DNA of 64,000 nt, from positions 124,001 to 188,000 of the forward strand of contig NZ_JHZJ01000010.1 in the NCBI RefSeq assembly GCF_000621025.1. The letters run 5' to 3'. The DNA comes from Brackiella oedipodis DSM 13743 (GTDB taxonomy: Bacteria > Pseudomonadota > Gammaproteobacteria > Burkholderiales > Burkholderiaceae_B). Of the stretch, positions 35,476-43,675 are shown piece by piece. The notes beneath the pieces were generated by a model. The model saw only the letters and a list, made by a program, of their open reading frames with translations. It was not told where the DNA came from and made no database searches. Position 1 is the stretch's first letter. The number at the start of each line of letters is the position of its first letter. The translations under genes were made by a program, and so were the position numbers.

Positions 35476-36717
35476 TTAGTTTGGAACCGCGTCAATGGCT
35501 TGAATACGTTTACGATAGGCAAACAAAAGTAGCAAGCCTGGCACGGCGATTAAGACCGTAATCAAGAAAAAAGCCGGCCAATCCAAATGCTCCACCAAAA
35601 CGGGGGTAATTGGACCCGCTAAAAAGACCCTGCCGACAGATGCTAAGGCGGTCAGCAGCGCAAATTGGGTGGCTGTGAACTTAGGGTGACAGAGTCCCAT
35701 GACCAAACTCACGAACGCCGCCGTTCCCAGTCCTCCACAGAGATTCTCAATCCCAACCGCTGTTGCCATCACATAGATATTTTTGGGTGTGATAGCCACG
35801 AACCAATAGGCAAGATTGGAAAAAGCCTGTAGCACACCAAAAAACATCAAGGATTTGTAAATTCTAAGGCGAGCCATAATAGCGCCGCCAAGTAGTGCCC
35901 CTATTATAGTAGCAACAACTGCTAACACTTTATTGACATAGCCGATGGTCTCGGGAGAAAAACCCGCCCCCCGAATCAGGAAAGTCGTCGATAACGCCCC
36001 TGCGAAAGCATCGCCTAGCTTGTACAGAATGATTAAGGACAGCAACATTAAGGCTTCTGGGCGCCCAAAAAACTCTTTGAAAGGATCCACAAACGCATCT
36101 AGTAAATTACGCGGTGGTTGCACTTCCTTAGGTTCTGGACTTAAGGCACTGATCAGGGCAAAAATCAACATCAAGCCGCCCATCAATTGATACACGCCCC
36201 CCCAATTAAAGTAGCGCTCGGCCAAGACCATGGCCAGCCCCCCTGAGACAATCATCCCCAAACGATAACCAAAGGTGCGAATCGCCGCGCCTGCCGCCCG
36301 CTCATCGGTATTGAGAATCTCGGTACTATAAGCATCAAACGCAATATCTTGTGTCGCCGATAAAAAAGCAATCAAAGTGGCTAATATAGCCACCCATAAT
36401 AGGTCTTGAGCGGGATCGATATGCCCAAGTATAAAGAGCACTAGTGCTAACGCCACTTGCGTAACCACCATCCAACCCCGGCGGCGCCCCAAAAATGGCG
36501 GTATATAACGATCCAGTAAAGGCGCCCATAAAAATTTGAAGGTATACGCTGAACCCACTAAAGTTAGCAAACCGATTTTAGAGAGTGAAACATTGCTAAC
36601 GGTCACCCAGGCCTGCAAAGTCGCCCCTGTCAATGCCAAGGGTAAGCCACTGGCCATCCCCAAAAAAAGCAAAGGGTAGACACGAGGACTGAAATAAGTA
36701 GTGATACCTTTGAACAA
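35476..36717 (-). CDS. ampG: AmpG-like muropeptide permease (MFS)
   Basis: A 413-residue MFS protein with about 12 spans. The N-terminus FSPRVYPLLFLGMASGLPLA and loop FLWAPLLDRYIPPFLGRRRGW are typical of AmpG, which imports GlcNAc-anhydroMurNAc peptides for cell-wall recycling. It starts 47 bp after the metW stop, so it probably belongs to the metX-metW-ampG transcript, a linkage known in Burkholderiales. It would then share the methionine-responsive control predicted upstream of metX. Confidence 0.88.
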   Translation of the reverse strand: MFKGITTYFSPRVYPLLFLGMASGLPLALTGATLQAWVTVSNVSLSKIGLLTLVGSAYTFKFLWAPLLDRYIPPFLGRRRGWMVVTQVALALVLFILGHIDPAQDLLWVAILATLIAFLSATQDIAFDAYSTEILNTDERAAGAAIRTFGYRLGMIVSGGLAMVLAERYFNWGGVYQLMGGLMLIFALISALSPEPKEVQPPRNLLDAFVDPFKEFFGRPEALMLLSLIILYKLGDAFAGALSTTFLIRGAGFSPETIGYVNKVLAVVATIIGALLGGAIMARLRIYKSLMFFGVLQAFSNLAYWFVAITPKNIYVMATAVGIENLCGGLGTAAFVSLVMGLCHPKFTATQFALLTALASVGRVFLAGPITPVLVEHLDWPAFFLITVLIAVPGLLLLFAYRKRIQAIDAVPN

Positions 36718-36764
36718 AACAACTCCAGAAACAAAATAAGCAAAGATTAGCGATATTCTGCCAC

Positions 36765-37424
36765 TTATGAAGTTTTAAAGTAGTAGAGAGCCAAACTACT
36801 ACGCCAATTTTTTAGGAAATTGACTTCTTTATTGTTATTGAGGGTATAACGTTGCAAAATCCTAAAGCCCATGGATCGCGCTAAGTCTTCAAAGTCACGC
36901 AGTGTGCATAAATGGATATTCGGCGTGTTGTACCACTCATAAGGCATCTGACCTGTGACCGGCATGCGCCCCGTCAAAATGGACCACCAATGGCTCCAGT
37001 GACCGAAGTTCGGAAAAGACACCACACCGTAATCGGCCACACGTGCCATTTCTTTGAGGATATGCTCGGTATTGAGCATCGCTTGTAAGGTTTGGGACAA
37101 AACCACCACATCAAACTGCTTATTATCGAACAAAGCCAAACCATCTTCGAGGTTTTGCTGGATCACATTCACGCCATTGCCAACACAGGAAATAACTCGA
37201 TCATTATCAATCTCAACCCCGACGCCATCGACCTGTTTGTGGGTTTGCAAATGTTTCAGCAAGACGCCTTGACCACAGCCCAAATCAAGCACGCGGGATT
37301 TATTTGGAATCCAGCCAGCGATTTTTTGTAGATCAGCACGCAACAATTGCGGCGGATAGGCGATCCCCGCGGCGTTGGCGACCTCTTGAGAATGTGGATG
37401 AGAGTGCAAGGTAGATTCTGACAT
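36765..37424 (-). CDS. metW: Methionine biosynthesis protein MetW
   Basis: A 219-residue methyltransferase-fold protein encoded with metX in many proteobacteria. Work in beta- and gammaproteobacteria indicates that MetW associates with MetX and is needed for full acyltransferase activity. The SAM-fold motif VLDLGCGQGVLLKHL is near residue 40, and NFGHWSHWWSILTGRMPVTG is diagnostic. It follows metX by 8 bp. An N-terminal extension of about 20 residues precedes the usual DL...I start. Confidence 0.93.
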   Translation of the reverse strand: MSESTLHSHPHSQEVANAAGIAYPPQLLRADLQKIAGWIPNKSRVLDLGCGQGVLLKHLQTHKQVDGVGVEIDNDRVISCVGNGVNVIQQNLEDGLALFDNKQFDVVVLSQTLQAMLNTEHILKEMARVADYGVVSFPNFGHWSHWWSILTGRMPVTGQMPYEWYNTPNIHLCTLRDFEDLARSMGFRILQRYTLNNNKEVNFLKNWRSSLALYYFKTS

Positions 37425-37432
37425 ACTAAAAC

Positions 37433-38677
37433 CTAATAACCGTTAGCTTCGGCAATGCGTTGATAAAAAGCACGTACCACCTGATGATAAGTAGGATCTG
37501 CCATCAAAAATGCATCGTGACCATGCGGCGCATCGATTTCGGCATAGCTAATGGACTGTTGGTTTTTGAGCATGGCGCGCACTAACTCACGCGAACGCGC
37601 TGGCGGAAAACGCCAATCTGTCGTAAAAGAAATCGCCAAAAAATTCGCTTGGGCGCGCTTTAAGGCTACGGCGAGGTCGCCATTACCGTATTTGCGGGCA
37701 GGATCGAAATAATCTAAGGCTCGGGTAATCAATAAATACGAATTAGCGTCAAAAAAGCGTGAGAATTTTTCACCTTGATAGCGTAAATAGGATTCGACTT
37801 CGAACTCGACTCCATAGCCATATTGATAGTGACCATTAGCCGCAAAATTACGACGCTCGCGACCAAACTTAACGGCCATATCATCATCCGACAAATAGGT
37901 GATATGGCCGATCATGCGTGCTACCGATAAACCCTGGGCAGGTACCAACTGATGCTCGTAATAGTTGCCATTGTTAAAGTCAGGATCACTAATAATGGCA
38001 CAGCGTGCGACTTCATTGAAGGCGATATTTTGGGCAGAAAGACTAGGCGTACTAGCCACCACAATACAATTGGCGACTCGCTCCGGCCATTGCATAGCCC
38101 AGCTCATCGCTTGCATACCTCCTAAGGAGCCGCCCATCACAGCTGCGAATTTTTGGATGCCATAATAATCGGCTACGCGAGCTTGTGCATTGACCCAGTC
38201 CTCGACGGTGACCATAGGAAAACATCCGCCCCACGGTTTACCCGTCTCTGGACAAATACTCGCAGGTCCCGTTGAACCAAAACACGAACCAAGATTATTG
38301 ACACCAATCACAAAAAAACGGTTGGTATCCAACGGTTTTCCTGGTCCCACCATATTGTCCCACCACCCAATGTCTTTATGATCATCGGCATTGACGCCCG
38401 CCACATGGTGTGAAGCATTAAGGGCGTGACACACTAGGACTGCGTTACTGGCATCTGCATTGAGGTGGCCATAGGTTTCGACGGCTAGGGTATAGGAGGC
38501 AAGCATTTGACCGCTACTCAAGCGCAACGGTTCATCAAAGTGTAAAAACTGTGGTCGGACGTAGCCGACGCTGTTTGCAGCCAAGGGCGCAGCTGTCATT
38601 TTGTCTCCTTGAGCAGCTCGCTTATTGGACTGAAGTTGCGTTTGTTGTAATTGATTATTGACGTTAGTCTCAGACAT
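37433..38677 (-). CDS. metX: Homoserine O-acyltransferase MetX
   Basis: Acylates homoserine (acetyl- or succinyl-CoA) in the first committed methionine step. The alpha/beta-hydrolase nucleophile is in [16 protein letters not shown] and the catalytic His in [33 protein letters not shown] is typical. Two starts are credible: ATG 38677, whose AAAAGG site forms the 3' end of the SAM-II-like element, and ATG 38599, with an AAGGAGA site five bases ahead. I chose 38677 (414 aa); the extra 26 residues are Gln/Asn-rich and unlike the enzyme core. metW and ampG follow. Confidence 0.94.
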   Translation of the reverse strand: MSETNVNNQLQQTQLQSNKRAAQGDKMTAAPLAANSVGYVRPQFLHFDEPLRLSSGQMLASYTLAVETYGHLNADASNAVLVCHALNASHHVAGVNADDHKDIGWWDNMVGPGKPLDTNRFFVIGVNNLGSCFGSTGPASICPETGKPWGGCFPMVTVEDWVNAQARVADYYGIQKFAAVMGGSLGGMQAMSWAMQWPERVANCIVVASTPSLSAQNIAFNEVARCAIISDPDFNNGNYYEHQLVPAQGLSVARMIGHITYLSDDDMAVKFGRERRNFAANGHYQYGYGVEFEVESYLRYQGEKFSRFFDANSYLLITRALDYFDPARKYGNGDLAVALKRAQANFLAISFTTDWRFPPARSRELVRAMLKNQQSISYAEIDAPHGHDAFLMADPTYHQVVRAFYQRIAEANGY

Positions 38678-38682
38678 AAACA

Positions 38683-38730
38683 CCTTTTAGCGGAATTTTT
38701 TGGCGCCCGCAAGCGTGCAAATCGGCGCTA
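38683..38730 (-). promoter_or_regulatory. SAM-II (SAM-alpha) riboswitch candidate upstream of metX
   Basis: On the minus strand a 48-nt element starts 53 bases and ends 5 bases before the metX ATG. A GCGCC / GGCGC stem (P1) encloses a loop beginning GATTT and ending TTGCG. An A-rich stretch follows, then CCGCTAAAAGG, whose end is the ribosome-binding site. This order of P1, GAUUU loop, A-rich linker and GCUAAAA-GG matches the SAM-II aptamer that controls metX/metA in alphaproteobacteria. SAM binding would hide the Shine-Dalgarno. A TATAAC or TATGAT box lies just upstream. The fold was judged by eye. Confidence 0.78.
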
Positions 38731-38778
38731 GTTATAAAGTTTGTGCTAATTATCATAACATTAACACAGGCGTTTAGT

Positions 38779-39339
38779 TTAAGGTGCTGCCTGAGTGGTC
38801 TCTGAAGCGATACGTACCGAATCGAGAAATTTTTGGCTGCTCTGCTCAAACGCTGGACTATCGGGGCCTAAGGCGTAAACTTGCGCCACCACATTGCCTT
38901 TTTGTAGCACCACGGCATTAATCACAAAGCTTTGCGACATGACTTGGTACCACAGCTTAAAGCGCTCACCAATTTTGGGATGCAAAGGCTGTCGGGCTCC
39001 ATGGATATTTTGCAGTTGCATAGAATCTAAGAGCCAAGCCGCATCACTGTCAGCGCGAGCACCCTGCTCTGGATAGACTGCATATAAGACATGATAGGTT
39101 TGTTCTCCGACTTGCGCGCTCCAATGCACCAAATTTAATTGACTGCCATCCGCCCGTTCAAGTTCGCGACTTGTCGTACGCACCGAATCGGGAAAATCTG
39201 CTTGTATCACGCCAGGTTTTGCTTGCTGCTGCCAGCTGTGCGCGTAAGTGGGAAAAGCTAAGGTTAAAAGTAGCAAAGCGAAACCGATCATGATCGCTCT
39301 CGATGAGCCAATCCCTCGGCGTGGTGATGCGCCAACCAT
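38779..39339 (-). CDS. Secreted hypothetical protein (PsbP/DUF1795-like)
   Basis: A 186-residue protein with an export signal (hydrophobic run GFALLLLTLAFPTYA, about 19-33). An AAGGAG site seven bases ahead fixes the start at 39339. The mature part contains alternating strands and ends ALGPDSPAFEQSSQKFLDSVRI. That tail is like the PsbP/MOG1-fold stress proteins (DUF1795), in which a short peptide FxxSxxFLDSVR is common. I do not assign a function. It is divergent from gshA and monocistronic. Confidence 0.7.
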   Translation of the reverse strand: MVGASPRRGIGSSRAIMIGFALLLLTLAFPTYAHSWQQQAKPGVIQADFPDSVRTTSRELERADGSQLNLVHWSAQVGEQTYHVLYAVYPEQGARADSDAAWLLDSMQLQNIHGARQPLHPKIGERFKLWYQVMSQSFVINAVVLQKGNVVAQVYALGPDSPAFEQSSQKFLDSVRIASETTQAAP

Positions 39340-39502
39340 GGCTAAACTCCTTAAACAATGTTTGATCGCTCATTAGCGTATATACCAAATAGTGTCATCA
39401 TATAACTATAAGGTGATAAACAGTGATACAGTTATAATCTTGTACTATATCGATTTTGTGCATAGCGCCGTTATCGTCCTTATTCATCAGGAACTCTCGT
39501 GT

Positions 39503-41098
39503 ATGTATCGTCGTTTTGAACTTATCAAATCCCATCCAGAACTACTCAAGCGTATGCAGCGCGGTATTGAGCGTGAGAGCCTACGCATCAACCCGCAAGG
39601 GCGTTTAGCACTCACCGTACATCCAGCCAAACTAGGCGCGGCCCTGACGCATCCTTCTATTACGACGGACTACTCAGAATCATTACTCGAATTGGTCACT
39701 GGCACCCATCATAGCGTGCCCGAGCTCTTTGCAGAGCTGCAACGAGTACATGTGTTTGTGACTCAAAATATGCAGTCAGATGAGTCTATGTGGATGCATT
39801 CTATGCCTTGTAAATTGCCTGCCGAGCCACAAATTCCCATCGCTTGGTATGGCACCTCAAATAGCGGCATGCTCAAGCATGTTTATCGTCGCGGCTTGGC
39901 AGAGCGCTATGGCAAAAAAATGCAATGCATTGCGGGCATACACTATAACTTTTCTTTACCTTCAGAGGTGTGGGAAGTCCTCAACTTTAAAGGCGCAAAC
40001 ACCCAAGAAAAACAATCAACAGGTTATTTTGCTTTATTGCGTAACTTTAAACGCTATAGCTGGATGTTAATGTATCTTTTTGGGGCTTCGCCTGCCATGA
40101 ATCGTGACTTCATCGAGCAAAACAGCGATACATTAAAGGAGCTCAATGAGCTAACCTCCTATATGCCCTATGCTACAAGCTTACGCATGAGCGACTTTGG
40201 CTACAAAGATGAGGCTCAAGACAGCCTCAATGGCAGCTTTAATCATCTGGATGACTATGTCCGCATGATGTACAAAGCCGTCACCAAGCCTTGGCCTCCG
40301 TACCAAGCCATCGGCACACACCGTGACGGCGAGTGGATTCAGCTCAATACCAATATTCTACAAATCGAAAACGAATTCTATTCGACCATTCGTCCTAAAC
40401 GTACGACGGCCAGGGGTGAGCGCCCCAACACCGCCCTCCTCCAAAAAGGCGTGCAATACATCGAGGTGCGTTGTTTGGATATTGATCCTTTTGAAGCCAC
40501 CGGTGTCAGTCCAGTGACCTGCTATTTTATGGATACCTTCCTACTCTGGTGCGTTCTCAAAGATAGTCATAACTTCGATAAGCATGGCAACTGTAATATT
40601 TGCAATCAGAATTTCGCCAAGGTCGTCACTGAAGGACGCCATCCTGACCTGCAACTCCAAAAAGCCGATGGTAGTGGCGCGATTTCACTCCAGGATTGGG
40701 GGCTAGAACTGCTTCAAGATATGCGTCCTGTGGCGGCCTTACTCGATCAAGCGCTCGAGACCAACGCCCATACCGAGGCACTAGAGCAGCAGGCCCAAAA
40801 ATTCCATGATGTCCGTCAGACGCCTTCGGCACGTTTTGTAGAACAACTTCAAACTACCGAGTTGGGCTTTAATGAGCTGGTACTTCGTAATAGTCTGCAA
40901 CAAAGCCAACAATTGCGTCTCAGCGAGCTAGACGAGGATGTGCAGCAACAATTCATTCAAGCGGCAAAAGACTCCATCGATGCGCAAAAGCAATTAGAAC
41001 TGAACGACGATATTAGTTTTGAAGAATATCTCAAACGCTTTTTAGAGGAATTAATCGATCCCGATAAAGCCCAGAACGCCGCCTCAGACGATGACTAA
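39503..41098 (+). CDS. gshA: Glutamate-cysteine ligase
   Basis: Forms gamma-glutamylcysteine, the first step of glutathione synthesis. The 531-residue protein is the E. coli-type (class 1) enzyme: GIERESLRINPQGRLA near the N-terminus, TDYSESLLELVTG, AGIHYNFSLP, and YIEVRCLDIDPFEATGV in the active-site region. The ATG at 39503 after a CAGGA site gives the normal start MYRRFELIKSHP; the open frame reaches 37 codons further upstream without homology. gshB is not nearby. Terminated at 41164-41200. Confidence 0.95.
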   Translation: MYRRFELIKSHPELLKRMQRGIERESLRINPQGRLALTVHPAKLGAALTHPSITTDYSESLLELVTGTHHSVPELFAELQRVHVFVTQNMQSDESMWMHSMPCKLPAEPQIPIAWYGTSNSGMLKHVYRRGLAERYGKKMQCIAGIHYNFSLPSEVWEVLNFKGANTQEKQSTGYFALLRNFKRYSWMLMYLFGASPAMNRDFIEQNSDTLKELNELTSYMPYATSLRMSDFGYKDEAQDSLNGSFNHLDDYVRMMYKAVTKPWPPYQAIGTHRDGEWIQLNTNILQIENEFYSTIRPKRTTARGERPNTALLQKGVQYIEVRCLDIDPFEATGVSPVTCYFMDTFLLWCVLKDSHNFDKHGNCNICNQNFAKVVTEGRHPDLQLQKADGSGAISLQDWGLELLQDMRPVAALLDQALETNAHTEALEQQAQKFHDVRQTPSARFVEQLQTTELGFNELVLRNSLQQSQQLRLSELDEDVQQQFIQAAKDSIDAQKQLELNDDISFEEYLKRFLEELIDPDKAQNAASDDD

Positions 41099-41109
41099 GC
41101 CCTAGGGGC

Positions 41110-41147
41110 TAGGATCTAGGATCTGGTGGAATCTGGGATCTAGAATA
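41110..41147. repeat. Degenerate heptamer tandem repeat, consensus CTAGGAT
   Basis: Five head-to-tail units, CTAGGAT, CTAGGAT, CTGGTGGAAT, CTGGGAT and CTAGAAT, lie between the gshA stop and its terminator. The third unit carries a three-base insertion. The repeat is outside the coding region. It looks like a local slippage product. Confidence 0.75.
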
Positions 41148-41163
41148 GCATCCTTCTCTCAGC

Positions 41164-41200
41164 AAAAAACCTTGGTACATTGCCAGTACCAAGGTTTTTT
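41164..41200. terminator. Bidirectional terminator between gshA and cysE
   Basis: A perfect 15-bp inverted repeat (aaaaaaccttggtac / gtaccaaggtttttt) with a seven-base loop. A/T-runs on both sides suit both convergent genes. Confidence 0.92.
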
Positions 41201-41221
41201 TGAGGACCTCATCAGTTGGCT

Positions 41222-42169
41222 TTAGAGCCCGCTTTGAGCCTTGCTTTTAATGCCACTTTGCGATACAAAACTACCCGCAGGAACATCTTTAGTGACCCAG
41301 ACGTTACCGCCTATCACTGCTCCCTGACCAATTGTAATGCGTCCCAAAACCGTAGCATTTGAATAAATCACCACATCGTCTTCGACGATCGGATGACGCA
41401 AAATACCCTTATGCAGATTACCGTCTTCGTCAGCCTCAAAGCTCTTCGCGCCCAAGGTCACGGCCTGGTAGATCCGCACATTTTTGCCTAGGATGGCGGT
41501 TTCGCCGATGACCACGCCAGTGCCGTGGTCGATAAAACAGCCTGGACCAATTTGCGCGCCAGGATGAATATCAATCCCTGTTTTACTGTGCGCCAACTCA
41601 GCGATGACACGAGCCGCTAAGGGCACGCCCAAGGAGTAGAGCTCATGCGAGACGCGGTGATAACACATAGCATAGATGCCTGGATAACAGAGCAAGATTT
41701 CATCTACCGAATCCGCCGCAGGGTCACCGCGATAGGCCGCATGCACATCATCATCAAGCAAGCCTCGAATTTTTGGTAATTGTCTAGAAAATTTACTGAC
41801 AATCTCAAAGGCTTGATCCATGATGGTTTTTTCGTCGAGCTTTTGGCCACGATTTTGGTAAACAATTTCGAGACGCACCTGAGACAACAACATATTAAGG
41901 GCACGCCCAATGGTGTAGCCGACATAGAAATCCTCATGACTGACCGTCAAATCATCGGGGCCTAAACGCATCGGAAATAAGGCACCTCGCAATAAATCCA
42001 TGGCCTCGTCTAGGACCGGCGGTGATGGCATGCGCCGTCCACCTTTTTCGGACAAACGGTGATGATCGGTGCGCCACTTTCTGCGCTCATCTTTGAGTCC
42101 CTGAACGACATCATCCAGATCAAAGGTATATTGATCATCGCCGCAATGGGTGCAATTAAAAAAAGACAT
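41222..42169 (-). CDS. cysE: Serine O-acetyltransferase
   Basis: Makes O-acetylserine, the acceptor for sulfide in cysteine synthesis. The 315-residue protein has an N-terminal helical domain and a left-handed beta-helix: ELAHSKTGIDIHPGAQIGPG, HGTGVVIGETAILGKNV, GAVIGGNVWVTKDVPAGSFV. The region includes the His/Asp catalytic positions. It is longer than E. coli CysE, with an extended N-terminus that starts with a CTHCGDD segment; this longer form is common in beta- and gammaproteobacteria. It is monocistronic, with no cysK nearby. Confidence 0.9.
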   Translation of the reverse strand: MSFFNCTHCGDDQYTFDLDDVVQGLKDERRKWRTDHHRLSEKGGRRMPSPPVLDEAMDLLRGALFPMRLGPDDLTVSHEDFYVGYTIGRALNMLLSQVRLEIVYQNRGQKLDEKTIMDQAFEIVSKFSRQLPKIRGLLDDDVHAAYRGDPAADSVDEILLCYPGIYAMCYHRVSHELYSLGVPLAARVIAELAHSKTGIDIHPGAQIGPGCFIDHGTGVVIGETAILGKNVRIYQAVTLGAKSFEADEDGNLHKGILRHPIVEDDVVIYSNATVLGRITIGQGAVIGGNVWVTKDVPAGSFVSQSGIKSKAQSGL

Positions 42170-42207
42170 GTTCCCCCCTAAAATTATTATAGTCAGCGCT
42201 TTAGTCG

Positions 42208-43671
42208 TTAATCATTGTCCAGACGTTGATATAGGGCATCGTGCTGCAAATCCCAGCCACCGCCCAGTGCCTTGACTAATTGGACTAAATTCTGCAAACG
42301 CTGTGATTGCAATAGTAAGGTTTGAATGGCGGTATTGTGGGTGGTATTTTCGACTTGAACCACGCTCAGGTAGTCTATCATACCGGCATCATATTGGTTT
42401 CTGGTGATTTGCAGGGACTGACTCGCCAGCTCCACAGCTTTGAGGCGTCTAGGAAGTTCTTGATCCAAGACATTAGCGGTATTCAAGGCGGTATCGACTT
42501 CTTGCAGAGCATTCAAGACGGTTTGACGATAAGCAGCCACTTGAGCCTGATAATTGGCTTTGGCAATCGCGACTTGGGCCTGGCGCGCCCCACCATTAAA
42601 AATCGTATAGGCTAATGTGGGTCCCAAGGCCCACACATTGAGGGGTGAGCTAAGCCAATCGTGCAATTGAGAGGATTGTAGTGAACCACTAGCCGCTAAA
42701 TTAACAGCGGGAAACCAGGCACTCTGCGCCACACCAATATCGGCGTTAGCGGCCGCCATACGCCGCTCTGCGGCGGCAATATCAGGTCGACGTTGCAATA
42801 GTGCAGAAGGTAAATCCACAGGAATGGTCGGCATATGAGGCTGATAGTCGCGCTGACTTATTCTAAAGTTGGCCGGTGCTTGACCAATCAACACGGCAAT
42901 ACGGTTCTCTTGGGCACGACGCTGATCATGAATATCGATGGCCGCGGCTTTGGCATTTTCGAGTTGCGTCTGCGCTTGCACCACATCGCCCTTAGCAATA
43001 ATGCCTTGATCGTATTGATTTTGATTAGTTCTGACAGCGTGTTCATAAGCACGCACAATACTCAACAAGAGCTTCTCCTGGGCATCAGCCATACGCACCA
43101 AAAAATACGCCTGAGCAAGATCACTTTGCATACTCAAACGTACATTAGCCAAATCCGCAGCGCTCGCTTGTTCTTGTGCCTCGCCAGATTCAACCAGGCG
43201 ACGGATGCGCCCCCATAAATCAATTTCCCATTGAGCACTGGCACCTATAGACAAATCATGTCCTGAAGACGTATTGGAACCTCCACGATTTTGGGCGCGA
43301 CCAGTACTTGAAATACTTGGCAAACCTTGGGCGCGATCAACCTTGGCCTGCGCTTGTACAGCTTGATACTTAGCAAAAGCCTCGGCTATCGAGTTATTGT
43401 GATGATTTAATTGCACCATTAAGGCATTCAGATCAGCATCCTCAAAGCGCTCCCACCAATTTCCCTTACTGAGGTCATCCGCCGGCGTGGCGCGCTGCCA
43501 ATGTCCTTCTTGTACGGCCTTATAGTCAGCCGCCGTTTCTGTGACCGCTGCCTCATAGTCTGGACCGACAGCGCAGGCACTCAATAGCATAAGCGTCGCA
43601 CTACTGAGCAGAAAGCGATGCTTGGACCCCGCAAACAGACGTTTTTGTTTAGAACCCAAAATAAACCACAT
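42208..43671 (-). CDS. Outer-membrane efflux lipoprotein (NodT/OprM family)
   Basis: The TolC-like exit duct of the RND pump encoded upstream. The lipobox LLSACAVGPDY gives an acylated cysteine about residue 33 after the ATG at 43671. Two OEP repeats follow, with the characteristic ARG-VDRAQGLPSISS-type and RRPDIAAAERRMAAANADIG segments. The 487-residue length is normal. The start lies 5 bp beyond the stop of the last permease gene. A longer GTG-initiated frame overlaps that gene and would shift the lipobox far inside. Equivalent to OpmB of the MuxABC-OpmB pump. Confidence 0.92.
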   Translation of the reverse strand: MWFILGSKQKRLFAGSKHRFLLSSATLMLLSACAVGPDYEAAVTETAADYKAVQEGHWQRATPADDLSKGNWWERFEDADLNALMVQLNHHNNSIAEAFAKYQAVQAQAKVDRAQGLPSISSTGRAQNRGGSNTSSGHDLSIGASAQWEIDLWGRIRRLVESGEAQEQASAADLANVRLSMQSDLAQAYFLVRMADAQEKLLLSIVRAYEHAVRTNQNQYDQGIIAKGDVVQAQTQLENAKAAAIDIHDQRRAQENRIAVLIGQAPANFRISQRDYQPHMPTIPVDLPSALLQRRPDIAAAERRMAAANADIGVAQSAWFPAVNLAASGSLQSSQLHDWLSSPLNVWALGPTLAYTIFNGGARQAQVAIAKANYQAQVAAYRQTVLNALQEVDTALNTANVLDQELPRRLKAVELASQSLQITRNQYDAGMIDYLSVVQVENTTHNTAIQTLLLQSQRLQNLVQLVKALGGGWDLQHDALYQRLDND

Positions 43672-43675
43672 ACCT

